Assembly (NCBI RefSeq): GCF_029227915.1
Contig: NC_079881.1
Span: 25,707,501-25,771,500, forward strand
Source: Hydractinia symbiolongicarpus
Taxonomy: Eukaryota; Cnidaria; Hydrozoa; Anthoathecata; Hydractiniidae
Length of the DNA: 64,000 nucleotides
Direction: 5' to 3'
The position numbers and the translations under genes were made by a program. Numbering within the stretch: position 1 is the stretch's first letter; every line of letters starts with the position of its first letter. The notes beneath the pieces were generated by a model. It was not told the origin of the DNA and searched no databases. It worked only from the letters and a program-made list of their open reading frames with translations. Positions 1 through 12,169 of the stretch are shown in pieces.

Positions 1-203
1 CGTCTCATCAAAAATGAAATCATTTTTGAAAACTACAAGTCTCATGCGTTTTAGTGGTGAAAAAATAATTTAAAGAATCGTTCGGGAAATGAGTTTACTC
101 CTAGTTAACTTTCTTTGTATACATTTGACTATACGGGTCAAGCCCGGGATTTACGGGAAATCGCGGGTTTTCGTTTACCGGCGATTAAACTTCTTTTATT
201 CAG
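1..203 (+). repeat. Representative monomer (type A) and anatomy of the unit
   Basis: This first full unit, in a phase chosen for convenience, shows the conserved order of parts. A 22-bp near-palindrome lies at 8-29. An A/T-rich stretch follows at about 60-80 (GAAAAAATAATTTAAA). Next come the TCGTTCGGGAAATGAG block, a GTATAC...CTATACGGG block, a CCGGGATTTACGGG / AAATCGCGGG block, and a GTTTGCCGGCGATTAAAC block. A related type D copy has 79 G+C in 203 bp. The first 80 bp are about 29% G+C and the last 123 bp about 45%. Type A is recognised by CCTAGTTAAC (from about 109) and GTTTACCGGCGATTAAACTT near its end. The unit length is close to one nucleosome repeat, so it could phase nucleosomes; that is inference. 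Confidence 0.93.
8..29. repeat. 22-bp near-palindrome conserved in most monomers
   Basis: Two 10-bp arms, TCAAAAATGA and TCATTTTTGA, are perfect reverse complements separated by AA. The element recurs at the same place in most monomers, for example at 211 and 414. Common derivatives each lose one arm pair: an ATGA to ACGA change (for example near 2038), an ATCATTTT to ATCGTTTT change (for example near 9957), or a CATTTCTG change (for example near 18052). I saw no monomer carrying both arm changes that would restore pairing. Short dyads are reported in centromeric satellites of several eukaryotes, so this could be structural or a binding site for a dimeric protein. No function is shown. Confidence 0.85.
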
Positions 204-3200
204 CGTCTCATCAAAAATGAAATCATTTTTAAAAAGTACAAGTCTCATGCGTTTTAGTGGTGAAAATATAATTTAAAGAATCGTTCGGGAAATGAGTTTA
301 CTCCCTGCGTACGTTCTTTGTATACTTTTGACTATACGGGCCGGGTCCGAGATTTACGGGAAATCGCGGGTTTTCCTTTGCCGGAGATTAATCTCCTTTT
401 ATTCAGCGTCTCATCAAAAATGAAATCATTTTTGAAAACTACAAGTCTCATGCGTTTTAGTGGTGAAAAAATAATTTAAAGAATCGTTCGGGAAATGAGT
501 TTACTCCTAGTTAACTTTCTTTGTATACATTTGACTATACGGGTCAAGCCCGGGATTTACGGGAAATCGCGGGTTTTCGTTTACCGGCGATTAAACTTCT
601 TTTATTCAGCGTCTCATCAAAAATGAAATCATTTTTAAAAAGTACAAGTCTCATGCGTTTTAGTGGTGAAAATATAATTTAAAGAATCGTTCGGGAAATG
701 AGTTTACTCCCTGCGTACGTTCTTTGTATACTTTTGACTATACGGGCCGGGTCCGAGATTTACGGGAAATCGCGGGTTTTCCTTTGCCGGAGATTAATCT
801 CCTTTTATTCAGCGTCTCATCAAAAATGAAATCATTTTTGAAAACTACAAGTCTCATGCGTTTTAGTGGTGAAAAAATAATTTAAAAAATCGTGCAAGAA
901 ATGAGTTTACTCCCTGGGTACTTTCTTTGTATACATTCGACTATACGGGCCGATTCCGGGATATACAGGAAATTGCGGGTTTTCGTTTGCCGGCGATTAA
1001 ACTCCTTTTATTCAGCGTCTCATCAAAAATGAAATCATTTTTGAAAACTACAAGTCTCATGCGTTTTAGTGGTGGAAAAATAATTTAAAGAATCGTTCGG
1101 GAAATGAGTTTACTCCCTGGGTACTTTCTTTGTATACTTTTGACTATACGGGCCGAGTCCGGGATTTACGGGAAATCGCGGGTTTTCGTTTGCCGGCGAT
1201 TAAACTCCTTTTATTCAGCGTCTCATCAAAAATGAAATCATTTTTGAAAATTTCAAGTCTCATGCGTCTTAGTGGTGAAAAAATAATATAAAAAATCGTT
1301 CGGGAAATGAGTTAACTTCCTGGGTATTTTCTTTGTATACATTCGACTATACGGGCCAAGCCCGGGATATACGGGAAATCGCCGGTTTTCGTTTGCCGGC
1401 GATTAAACTCCTTTTATTCAGCGTCTCATCAAAAATGAAATCATTTTTGAAAACTACAAGTCTCATGCGTTTTAGTGGTGAAAAAATAATTTAAAGAATT
1501 GTTCGGGAAATGAGTTTACTCCCTGGGTACTTTCTTTGTATACTTTTGACTATACGGGCCGAGTCCGGGATTTACGGGAAATTGCGGGTTTTCGTTTGCC
1601 GGCGATTAAACTCCTTTTATTCAGCGTCTCATAAAAAACGAAATCATTTTTAAAAACAACAAGTCTCATTCGTTTTAGTGGTGAAAAAATAATTTAAAAA
1701 ATCGTTCGGGAAATGAGTTTACTCCCAGTTTACTTTCTTTGTATACATTCGACTATACGGGTCAAGCCCTGGATTTACGGCAAATCGCGGGTTTTTGTTT
1801 GCCGGCGATTAAACTCCTTTTATTCAGCGTCTCATCAAAAATGAAATTATTTTTGAAAACTACAAGTCTCATGCGTTTTAGTGGTGAAGAAATAATTTAA
1901 AAAATCGTTCGGGAAATGAGTTTACTCCCTGGGTATTTTCTTTGTATACATTCGACTATACGGCCAAGCCCGAGATTTACGGGAAATCGCGGGTTTTCGT
2001 TTGCCGGCGATTAAACTCCTTTTATTCAGCGTCTCATCAAAAACGAAATCATTTTTCAAAACTACAAGTCTCATGCGTTTTAGTGGTGAAAAGTAATTTA
2101 AAGAAACCTTCGGAAAATGAGTTTACTCCCTGGGTACTTTCTTTGTATACTTTTGACTATACGGGCCGAGTCCGGGATTTACGGGAAATCGCGGGTTTTC
2201 GTTTGCCGGCGATTAAACTCCTTTTATTCAGCGTCTTATCAAAAATGAAATCATTTTTGAAAATTTCAAGTCTTATGCGTCTTAGTGGTGAAAAAATAAT
2301 ATAAAAAATCGTTCGGGAAATGAGTTAACTTCCTGGGTATTTTCTTTGTATACATTCGACTATACGGGCCAAGCTCGGGATATACGGGAAATCGCCGGTT
2401 TTCGTTTGCCGGCGATTAAACTCCTTTTATTCAGCGTCTCATCAAAAATGAAATCATTTTTGAAAATTTCAAGTCTCATGCGTCTTAGTGGTGAAAAAAT
2501 AATATAAAAAATCGTTCGGGAAATGAGTTAACTTCCTGGGTACTTTCTTTGTATACATTCGACTATACGGGCCAAGCCCGGGATACACGGGAAATCGCGG
2601 GTTTTCGTTTGCCGGCGATTAAACTCCTTTTATTCAGCGTCTCATCAAAAATGAAATCATTTTTGAAAACTACAAGTCTCATGCGTTTTAGTGGTGAAAA
2701 AATAATTTAAAGAATCGTTCGGGAAATGAGTTTACTCCTAGTTAACTTTCTTTGTATACATTTGACTATACGGGTCAAGCCCGGGATTTACGGGAAATCG
2801 CGGGTTTTCGTTTACCGGCGATTAAACTTCTTTTATTCAGCGTCTCATCAAAAATGAAATCATTTTTAAAAAGTACAAGTCTCATGCGTTTTAGTGGTGA
2901 AAATATAATTTAAAGAATCGTTCGGGAAATGAGTTTACTCCCTGCGTACGTTCTTTGTATACTTTTGACTATACGGGCCGGGTCCGAGATTTACGGGAAA
3001 TCGCGGGTTTTCCTTTGCCGGAGATTAATCTCCTTTTATTCAGCGTCTCATCAAAAATGAAATCATTTTTGAAAACTACAAGTCTCATGCGTTTTTGTGG
3101 TGAAAAAATAGTTTAAAAAATCGTGCAAGAAATGAGTTTACTCCCTGGGTACTTTCTTTGTATACATTCGACTATACGGGCCGATTCCGGGATATACAGG

Positions 3201-3246
3201 AAATTGCGGGTTTTCGTTTGCCGGCGATTAAACTCCTTTTATTCAG

Positions 3247-3449
3247 CGTCTCATCAAAAATGAAATCATTTTTGAAAACTACAAGTCTCATGCGTTTTAG
3301 TGGTGGAAAAATAATTTAAAGAATCGTTCGGGAAATGAGTTAACTTCCTGGGTATTTTCTTTGTATACATTCGACTATACGGGCCAAGCCCGGGATATAC
3401 GGGAAATCGCCGGTTTTCGTTTGTTGGCGATTAAACTCCTTTTATTCAG
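3247..3449 (+). repeat. Chimeric D/E monomer
   Basis: The 5' half, with ACTACAAGTCTC and GTGGAAAAATAATTTAAAGAA, is type D. The 3' half, with GAGTTAACTTCC, GGGATATACGGG and AAATCGCCGG, is type E. In other units D and E are separate neighbours (for example 1016-1421 and 5074-5479). Here C is followed by one fused monomer, so one monomer length has been removed in register. This is the expected product of unequal exchange between adjacent D and E copies. Confidence 0.82.
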
Positions 3450-3652
3450 CGTCTCATCAAAAATGAAATCATTTTTGAAAATTTCAAGTCTCATGCGTCT
3501 TAGTGGTGGAAAAATAATATAAAAAATCGTTCGGGAAATGAGTTAACTTCCTGGGTACTTTCTTTGTATACATTCGACTATACGGGCCAAGCACGGGATA
3601 CACGGGAAATCGCAGGTTTTCGTTTGCCGGCGATTAAACTCCTTTTATTCAG

Positions 3653-4870
3653 CGTCTCATCAAAAATGAAATCATTTTTGAAAACTACAAGTCTCATGCG
3701 TTTTAGTGGTGAAAAAATAATTTAAAGAATCGTTCGGGAAATGAGTTTACTCCTAGTTAACTTTCTTTGTATACATTTGACTATACGGGTCAAGCCCGGG
3801 ATTTACGGGAAATCGCGGGTTTTCGTTTACCGGCGATTAAACTTCTTTTATTCAGCGTCTCATCAAAAATGAAATCATTTTTAAAAAGTACAAGTCTCAT
3901 GCGTTTTAGTGGTGAAAATATAATTTAAAGAATCGTTCGGGAAATGAGTTTACTCCCTGCGTACGTTCTTTGTATACTTTTGACTATACGGGCCGGGTCC
4001 GAGATTTACGGGAAATCGCGGGTTTTCCTTTGCCGGAGATTAATCTCCTTTTATTCAGCGTCTCATCAAAAATGAAATCATTTTTGAAAACTACAAGTCT
4101 CATGCGTTTTAGTGGTGAAAAAATAATTTAAAGAATCGTTCGGGAAATGAGTTTACTCCTAGTTAACTTTCTTTGTATACATTTGACTATACGGGTCAAG
4201 CCCGGGATTTACGGGAAATCGCGGGTTTTCGTTTACCGGCGATTAAACTTCTTTTATTCAGCGTCTCATCAAAAATGAAATCATTTTTAAAAAGTACAAG
4301 TCTCATGCGTTTTAGTGGTGAAAATATAATTTAAAGAATCGTTCGGGAAATGAGTTTACTCCCTGCGTACGTTCTTTGTATACTTTTGACTATACGGGCC
4401 GGGTCCGAGATTTACGGGAAATCGCGGGTTTTCCTTTGCCGGAGATTAATCTCCTTTTATTCAGCGTCTCATCAAAAATGAAATCATTTTTGAAAACTAC
4501 AAGTCTCATGCGTTTTAGTGGTGAAAAAATAATTTAAAGAATCGTTCGGGAAATGAGTTTACTCCTAGTTAACTTTCTTTGTATACATTTGACTATACGG
4601 GTCAAGCCCGGGATTTACGGGAAATCGCGGGTTTTCGTTTACCGGCGATTAAACTTCTTTTATTCAGCGTCTCATCAAAAATGAAATCATTTTTAAAAAG
4701 TACAAGTCTCATGCGTTTTAGTGGTGAAAATATAATTTAAAGAATCGTTCGGGAAATGAGTTTACTCCCTGCGTACGTTCTTTGTATACTTTTGACTATA
4801 CGGGCCGGGTCCGAGATTTACGGGAAATCGCGGGTTTTCCTTTGCCGGAGATTAATCTCCTTTTATTCAG
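3653..4870 (+). repeat. Three A-B dimers in tandem
   Basis: Type A markers (CCTAGTTAAC) lie near 3752, 4158 and 4564, each followed by a type B monomer, before C at about 4871. The three 406-bp copies look identical. Other units carry two copies (1-812) or one (about 2638-3043, 7710-8115, 11361-11766). Confidence 0.9.
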
Positions 4871-6898
4871 CGTCTCATCAAAAATGAAATCATTTTTGAA
4901 AACTACAAGTCTCATGCGTTTTAGTGGTGAAAAAATAATTTAAAAAATCGTGCAAGAAATGAGTTTACTCCCTGGGTACTTTCTTTGTATACATTCGACT
5001 ATACGGGCCGATTCCGGGATATACAGGAAATTGCGGGTTTTCGTTTGCCGGCGATTAAACTCCTTTTATTCAGCGTCTCATCAAAAATGAAATCATTTTT
5101 GAAAACTACAAGTCTCATGCGTTTTAGTGGTGGAAAAATAATTTAAAGAATCGTTCGTGAAATGAGTTTACTCCCTGGGTACTTTCTTTGTATACTTTTG
5201 ACTATACGGGCCGAGTCCGGGATTTACGGGAAATCGCGGGTTTTCGTTTGCCGGCGATTAAACTCCTTTTATTCAGCGTCTCATCAAAAATGAAATCATT
5301 TTTGAAAATTTCAAGTCTCATGCGTCTTAGTGGTGAAAAAATAATATAAAAAATCGTTCGGGAAATGAGTTAACTTCCTGGGTATTTTCTTTGTATACAT
5401 TCGACTATACGGGCCAAGCCCGGGATATACGGGAAATCGCCGGTTTTCGTTTGCCGGCGATTAAACTCCTTTTATTCAGCGTCTCATCAAAAATGAAATC
5501 ATTTTTGAAAACTACAAGTCTCATGCGTTTTAGTGGTGAAAAAATAATTTAAAGAATTGTTCGGGAAATGAGTTTACTCCCTGGGTACTTTCTTTGTATA
5601 CTTTTGACTATACGGGCCGAGTCCGGGATTTACGGGAAATTGCGGGTTTTCGTTTGCCGGCGATTAAACTCCTTTTATTCAGCGTCTCATCAAAAACGAA
5701 ATCATTTTTCAAAACAACAAGTCTCATTCGTTTTAGTGGTGAAAAAATAATTTAAAAAATCGTTCGGGAAATGAGTTTACTCCCAGTTTACTTTCTTTGT
5801 ATACATTCGACTATACGGGTCAAGCCCTGGATTTACGGCAAATCGCGGGTTTTTGTTTGCCGGCGATTAAACTCCTTTTATTCAGCGTCTCATCAAAAAT
5901 GAAATCATTTTTGAAAACTACAAGTCTCATGCGTTTTAGTGGTGAAGAAATAATTTAAAAAATCGTTCGGGAAATGAGTTTACTCCCTGGGTATTTTCTT
6001 TGTATACATTCGACTATACGGCCAAGCCCGAGATTTACGGGAAATCGCGGGTTTTCGTTTGCCGGCGATTAAACTCCTTTTATTCAGCGTCTCATCAAAA
6101 ACGAAATCATTTTTCAAAACTACAAGTCTCATGCGTTTTAGTGGTGAAAAGTAATTTAAAGAAACCTTCGGAAAATGAGTTTACTCCCTGGGTACTTTCT
6201 TTGTATACTTTTGACTATACGGGCCGAGTCCGGGATTTACGGGAAATCGCCGGTTTTCGTTTGCCGGCGATTAAACTCCTTTTATTCAGCGTCTCATCAA
6301 AAATGAAATCATTTTTGAAAATTTCAAGTCTCATGCGTCTTAGTGGTGAAAAAATAATATAAAAAATCGTTCGGGAAATGAGTTAACTTCCTGGGTACTT
6401 TCTTTGTATACATTCGACTATACGGGCCAAGCCCGGGATACACGGGAAATCGCGGGTTTTCGTTTACCGGCGATTAAACTTCTTTTATTCAGCGTCTCAT
6501 CAAAAATGAAATCATTTTTGAAAACTACAAGTCTCATGCGTTTTAGTGGTGGAAAAATAATTTAAAGAATCGTTCGGGAAATGAGTTTACTCCCTGGGTA
6601 CTTTCTTTGTATACTTTTGACTATACGGGCCGAGTCCGGGATTTACGGGAAATCGCGGGTTTTCGTTTGCCGGCGATTAAACTCCTTTTATTCAGCGTCT
6701 CATCAAAAATGAAATCATTTTTGAAAATTTCAAGTCTCATGCGTCTTAGTGGTGAAAAAATAATATAAAAAATCGTTCAGGAAATGAGTTAACTTCCTGG
6801 GTATTTTCTTTGTATACATTCGACTATACGGGCCAAGCCCGGGATATACGGGAAATCGCCGGTTTTCGTTTGCCGGCGATTAAACTCCTTTTATTCAT

Positions 6899-7101
6899 CG
6901 TCTCATCAAAAATGAAATCATTTTTAAAAACTACAAGTCTCATGCGTTTTAGTGGTGAAAAAATAATTTAAAAAATCGTGCAAGAAATGAGTTTACTCCC
7001 TGGGTACTTTCTTTGTATACATTCGACTATACGGGTCAAGCCCTGGATTTACGGCAAATCGCTGGTTTTCGTTTGCCGGCGATTAAACTCCTTTTATTCA
7101 G
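6899..7101 (+). repeat. Chimeric C/F monomer, first copy
   Basis: The 5' part carries the type C mark TCGTGCAAGAAATGAG. The 3' part carries the type F marks GTCAAGCCCTGG and TTTACGGCAAATCG. Two private changes, TTCATCG at the left border and AAATCGCTGG, are shared with the copy at 10549-10751, so the two have a common origin. It is followed by G, H and E as F normally is. It replaces a C-to-F stretch, which implies loss of several monomers in register. Confidence 0.8.
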
Positions 7102-9941
7102 CGTCTCATCAAAAATGAAATCATTTTTGAAAACTACAAGTCTCATGCGTTTTAGTGGTGAAGAAATAATTTAAAAAATCGTTCGGGAAATGAGTTTACT
7201 CCCTGGGTATTTTCTTTGTATACATTCGACTATACGGCCAAGCCCGGGATTTACGGGAAATCGCGGGTTTTCGTTTGCCGGCGATTAAACTCCTTTTATT
7301 CAGCGTCTCATCAAAAACAAAATCATTTTTGAAAACTACAAGTCTCATGCGTTTTAGTGGTGAAAAATAATTTAAAGAATCCTTCGGAAAATGAGTTTAC
7401 TCCCTGGGTACTTTCTTTGTATACTTTTGACTATACGGGCCGAGTCCGGGATTTACGGGAAATCGCGGGTTTTCGTTTGCCGGCGATTAAACTCCTTTTA
7501 TTCAGCGTCTCATCAAAAATGAAATCATTTTTGAAAATTTCAAGTCTCATGCGTCTTAGTGGTGAAAAAATAATATAAAAAATCGTTCGGGAAATGAGTT
7601 AACTTCCTGGGTACTTTCTTTGTATACATTCGACTATACGGGCCAACCCCGGGATACACGGGAAATCGCGGGTTTTCGTTTGCCGGCGATTAAACTCCTT
7701 TTATTCAGCGTCTCATCAAAAATGAAATCATTTTTGAAAACTACAAGTCTCATGCGTTTTAGTGGTGAAAAAATAATTTAAACAATCGTTCGGGAAATGA
7801 GTTTACTCCTAGTTAACTTTCTTTGTATACATTTAACTATACGGGTCAAGCCCGGGATTTACGGGAAATCGCGGGTTTTCGTTTACCGGCGATTAAACTT
7901 CTTTTATTCAGCGTCTCATCAAAAATGAAATCATTTTTGAAAAGTACAAGTCTCATGCGTTTTAGTGGTGAAAATATAATTTAAAGAATCGTTCGGGAAA
8001 TGAGTTTACTCCCTGCGTACGTTCTTTGTATACTTTTGACTATACGGGCCGGGTCCGAGATTTACGGGAAATCGCGGGTTTTCCTTTGCCGGAGATTAAT
8101 CTCCTTTTATTCAGCGTCTCATCAAAAATGAAATCATTTTTGAAAACTACAAGTCTCATGCGTTTTAGTGGTAAAAAAATAATTTAAAAAATCGTGCAAG
8201 AAATGAGTTTACTCCCTGGGTACTTTCTTTGTATACATTCGACTATACGGGCCGATTCCGGGATATACAGGAAATTGCGGGTTTTCGTTTGCCGGCGATT
8301 AAACTCCTTTTATTCAGCGTCTCATCAAAAATGAAATCATTTTTGAAAACTACAAGTCTCATGCGTTTTAGTGGTGGAAAAATAATTTAAAGAATCGTTC
8401 GGGAAATGAGTTTACTCCCTGGGTACTTTCTTTGTATACTTTTGACTATACGGGCCGAGTCCGGGATTTACGGGAAATCGCGGGTTTTCGTTTGCCGGCG
8501 ATTAAAGTCCTTTTATTCAGCGTCTCATCAAAAATGAAATCATTTTTGAAAATTTCAAGTCTCATGCGTCTTAGTGGTGAAAAAATAATATAAAAAATCG
8601 TTCGGGAAATGAGTTAACTTCCTGGGTATTTTCTTTGTATACATTCGACTATACGGGCCAAGCCCGGGATATACGGGAAATCGCCGGTTTTCGTTTGCCG
8701 GCGATTAAACTCCTTTTATTCAGCGTCTCATCAAAAATGAAATCATTTTTGAAAACTACAAGTCTCATGCGTTTTAGTGGTGAAAAAATAATTTAAAGAA
8801 TCGTTCGGGAAATGAGTTTACTCCCTGGGTACTTTCTTTGTATACTTTTGACTATACGGGCCGAGTCCGGGATTTACGGGAAATTGCGGGTTTTCGTTTG
8901 CCGGCGATTAAACTCCTTTTATTCAGCGTCTCATCAAAAACGAAATCATTTTTAAAAACAACAAGTCTCATTCGTTTTAGTGGTGAAAAAATAATTTAAA
9001 AAATCGTTCGGGAAATGAGTTTACTCCCAGTTTACTTTCTTTGTATACATTCGACTATACGGGTCAAGCCCTGGATTTACGGCAAATCGCGGGTTTTCGT
9101 TTGCCGGCGATTAAACTCCTTTTATTCAGCGTCTCATCAAAAATGAAATCATTTTTGAAAACTACAAGTCTCATGCGTTTTAGTGGTGAAGAAATAATTT
9201 AAAAAATCGTTCGGGAAATGAGTTTACTCCCTGGGTATTTTCTTTGTATACATTCGACTATACGGCCAAGCCCGAGATTTACGGGAAATCGCGGGTTTTC
9301 GTTTGCCGGCGATTAAACTCCTTTTATTCAGCGTCTCATCAAAAACGAAATCATTTTTGAAAACTACAAGTCTCATGCGTTTTAGTGGTGAAAAGTAATT
9401 TAAAGAAACCTTCGGAAAATGAGTTTACTCCCTGGGTACTTTCTTTGTATACTTTTGACTATACGGGCCGAGTCCGGGATTTACGGGAAATCGCGGGTTT
9501 TCGTTTGCCGGCGATTAAACTCCTTTTATTCAGCGTCTTATCAAATATGAAATCATTTTTGAAAATTTCAAGTCTTATGCGTCTTAGTGGTGAAAAAATA
9601 ATATAAAAAATCGTTCGGGAAATGAGTTAACTTCCTGGGTATTTTCTTTGTATACATTCGACTATACGGGCCAAGCCCGGGATATACGGGAAATCGCGGG
9701 TTTTCGTTTGCCGGCGATTAAACTCCTTTTATTCAGCGTCTCATCAAAAATGAAATCATTTTTGAAAACTACAAGTCTCATGCGTTTTAGTGGTGAAAAA
9801 ATAATTTAAAGAATCGTTCGGGAAATGAGTTTACTCCCTGGGTACTTTCTTTGTATACTTTTGACTATACGGGCCGAGTCCGGGATTTACGGGAAATTGC
9901 GGGTTTTCGTTTGCCGGCGATTAAACTCCTTTTATTCAGCG

Positions 9942-12169
9942 TCTCATCAAAAATGAAATCGTTTTTGAAAACTACAAGTCTTATGCGTTTTAGTGGTAAA
10001 AAATTAATTTAAAAAATCGTTCGGGAAATGAGTTTACTCCTAGTTAACTTTCTTTGCATACATTTGACTATACGGGTCAAGCCCGGGATTTACGGCAAAT
10101 CGCGGGTTTTCGTTTGCCGGCGATTAAACTCCTTTTATTCAGCGTCTCATAAAAAATGAAATCATTTTTGAAAACTACAAGTCTCATGCGTCTTAGTGGT
10201 GAAAAAATAATTTAAAAAATCGTTCGGGAAATGAGTTTACTCCCTGGGTACTTTCTTTGTATACATTCGACTATACGGGCCAAGCCCGGGATTTACGGGA
10301 AATCGCGGGTTTTCGTTTGCCGGCGATTAAACTTCTTTTATTCAGCGTCTCATCAAAAATGAAATCATTTTTGAAAACTACAAGTCTCATGCGTCTTAGT
10401 GGTGAAAAAATAATTTAAAAAATCGTTCGGGAAATGAGTTTACTCCCTGCGTACGTTCTTTGTATACTTTTGACTATACGGGCCGGGTCCGAGATTTACG
10501 GGAAATCGCGGGTTTTCGTTTGCCGGAGATTAAACTCCTTTTATTCATCGTCTCATCAAAAATGAAATCATTTTTAAAAACTACAAGTCTCATGCGTTTT
10601 AGTGGTGAAAAAATAATTTAAAAAATCGTGCAAGAAATGAGTTTACTCCCTGGGTACTTTCTTTGTATACATTCGACTATACGGGTCAAGCCCTGGATTT
10701 ACGGCAAATCGCTGGTTTTCGTTTGCCGGCGATTAAACTCCTTTTATTCAGCGTCTCATCAAAAATGAAATCATTTTTGAAAACTACAAGTCTCATGCGT
10801 TTTAATGGTGAAGAAATAATTTAAAAAATCGTTCCGGAAATGAGTTTACTCCCTGGGTATTTTCTTTGTATACATTCGACTATACGGCCAAGCCCGGGAT
10901 TTACGGGAAATCGCGGGTTTTCGTTTGCCGGCGATTAAACTCCTTTTATTCAGCGTCTCATCAAAAACGAAATCATTTTTGAAAACTACAAGTCTCATGC
11001 GTTTTAGTGGTGAAAAATAATTTAAAGAATCCTTCGGAAAATGAGTTTACTCCCTGGGTACTTTCTTTGTATACTTTTGACTATACGGGCCGAGTCCGGG
11101 ATTTACGGGAAATCGCGGGTTTTCGTTTGCCGGCGATTAAACTCCTTTTATTCAGCGTCTCATCAAAAATGAAATCATTTTTGAAAATTTCAAGTCTCAT
11201 GCGTCTTAGTGGTGAAAAAATAATATAAAAAATCGTTCGGGAAATGAGTTAACTTCCTGGGTACTTTCTTTGTATACATTCGACTATACGGGCCAAGCCC
11301 GGGATACACGGGAAATCGCGGGTTTTCGTTTGCCGGCGATTAAACTCCTTTTATTCAGCGTCTCATCAAAAATGAAATCATTTTTGAAAACTACAAGTCT
11401 CATGCGTTTTAGTGGTGAAAAAATAATTTAAAGAATCGTTCGGGAAATGAGTTTACTCCTAGTTAACTTTCTTTGTATACATTTGACTATACGGGTCAAG
11501 CCCGGGATTTACGGGAAATCGCGGGTTTTCGTTTACCGGCGATTAAACTTCTTTTATTCAGCGTCTCATCAAAAATGAAATCATTTTTAAAAAGTACAAG
11601 TCTCATGCGTTTTAGTGGTGAAAATATAATTTAAAGAATCGTTCGGGAAATGAGTTTACTCCCTGCGTACGTTCTTTGTATACTTTTGACTATACGGGCC
11701 GGGTCCGAGATTTACGGGAAATCGCGGGTTTTCGTTTGCCGGAGATTAATCTCCTTTTATTCAGCGTCTCATCAAAAATGAAATCATTTTTGAAAACTAC
11801 AAGTCTCATGCGTTTTAGTGGTGAAAAAATAATTTAAAAAATCGTGCAAGAAATGAGTTTACTCCCTGGGTACTTTCTTTGTATACATTCGACTATACGG
11901 GCCGATTCCGGGATATACAGGAAATTGCGGGTTTTCGTTTGCCGGCGATTAAACTCCTTTTATTCAGCGTCTCATCAAAAACGAAATCATTTTTGAAAAC
12001 TACAAGTCTCATGCGTTTTAGTGGTGAAAAATAATTTAAAGAATCCTTCGGAAAATGAGTTTACTCCCTGGGTACTTTCTTTGTATACTTTTGACTATAC
12101 GGGCCGAGTCCGGGATTTACGGGAAATCGCGGGTTTTCGTTTGCCGGCGATTAAACTCCTTTTATTCAG
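9942..12169 (+). repeat. Block II, first part: transition to new monomer types, then G-H-E-A-B-C-H
   Basis: At about 9942 a new type appears with AAATCGTTTTTG and GGTAAAAAATTAATTT; this combination later dominates the middle of the window. A CATAAAAAATG monomer and a B-like monomer follow. From 10549 the order returns to the C/F chimera, G, H, E, A, B, C, and then an H-type monomer near 11970. No gene or non-repeat sequence lies here. Confidence 0.8.
10549..10751 (+). repeat. Chimeric C/F monomer, second copy
   Basis: This has the same C-to-F switch and the same private marks (TTCATCG border, AAATCGCTGG) as the monomer at 6899-7101, 3,650 bp upstream (18 monomers). The following G-H-E-A-B-C order also matches, so an 18-monomer segment was duplicated after the chimera formed. 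Confidence 0.8.

Larger units (their letters stand above)
1..812 (+). repeat. Two A-B dimers (406-bp period)
   Basis: Monomers at 1-203 and 407-609 are type A, and those at 204-406 and 610-812 are type B. The second 406 bp reads as a copy of the first with no difference that I could see. C follows at 813. The window begins at an A monomer, so further A-B copies may lie upstream. Confidence 0.92.
1..9941 (+). repeat. Block I: HOR family (A-B)n-C-D-E-D'-F-G-H-E
   Basis: Types follow a fixed order and can be followed through successive units. Diagnostics: A has CCTAGTTAAC. B has CTGCGTACGTTC and GCCGGAGATTAATCTCC. C has TCGTGCAAGAAATGAG and CCGATTCCGGGATATACAGG. D has GCCGAGTCCGGG, often after GTGGAAAAATAATT. 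E has GAAAATTTCAAG and GAGTTAACTTCC. F has CCCAGTTTAC and GCCCTGGATTTACGGC. G has GGTGAAGAAATAATT and CGGCCAAGCCC. H has AATCCTTCGG or AACCTTCGG. The G-H-E part near 1.9-2.3 kb recurs near 6.0-6.4 kb at an offset of 4,058 bp (20 monomers) and again near 9.2-9.6 kb. The unit is not of constant length, because the A-B dimer expands and single monomers are lost. Confidence 0.88.

Noticed and set aside
924-951. CENP-B-box-like motif TTCGACTATACGGG in monomers with ATTCGACTATACGGG
   Set aside because: The CENP-B box core needs TTCG and CGGG separated by 7 bases with an A at the fifth. Here the gap is 6 bases, and many types have TTTTGAC or CGGCC instead, so the core is absent. The nearby TTTCGTTTGCCGGCG keeps only the first half of the box.
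1942-2304. Open frame of 120 codons, with near-identical frames at 6000-6362 and many 60-132-codon relatives throughout the + strand
   Set aside because: All lie in the same part of the monomer and repeat with it. The 203-bp unit shifts frame each copy, and length depends on chance 1-bp indels (for example GAAAAGTAATT here, the extra A in type Q). Similar frames are open on the opposite strand, and there is no recognisable domain, promoter or codon-level constraint.
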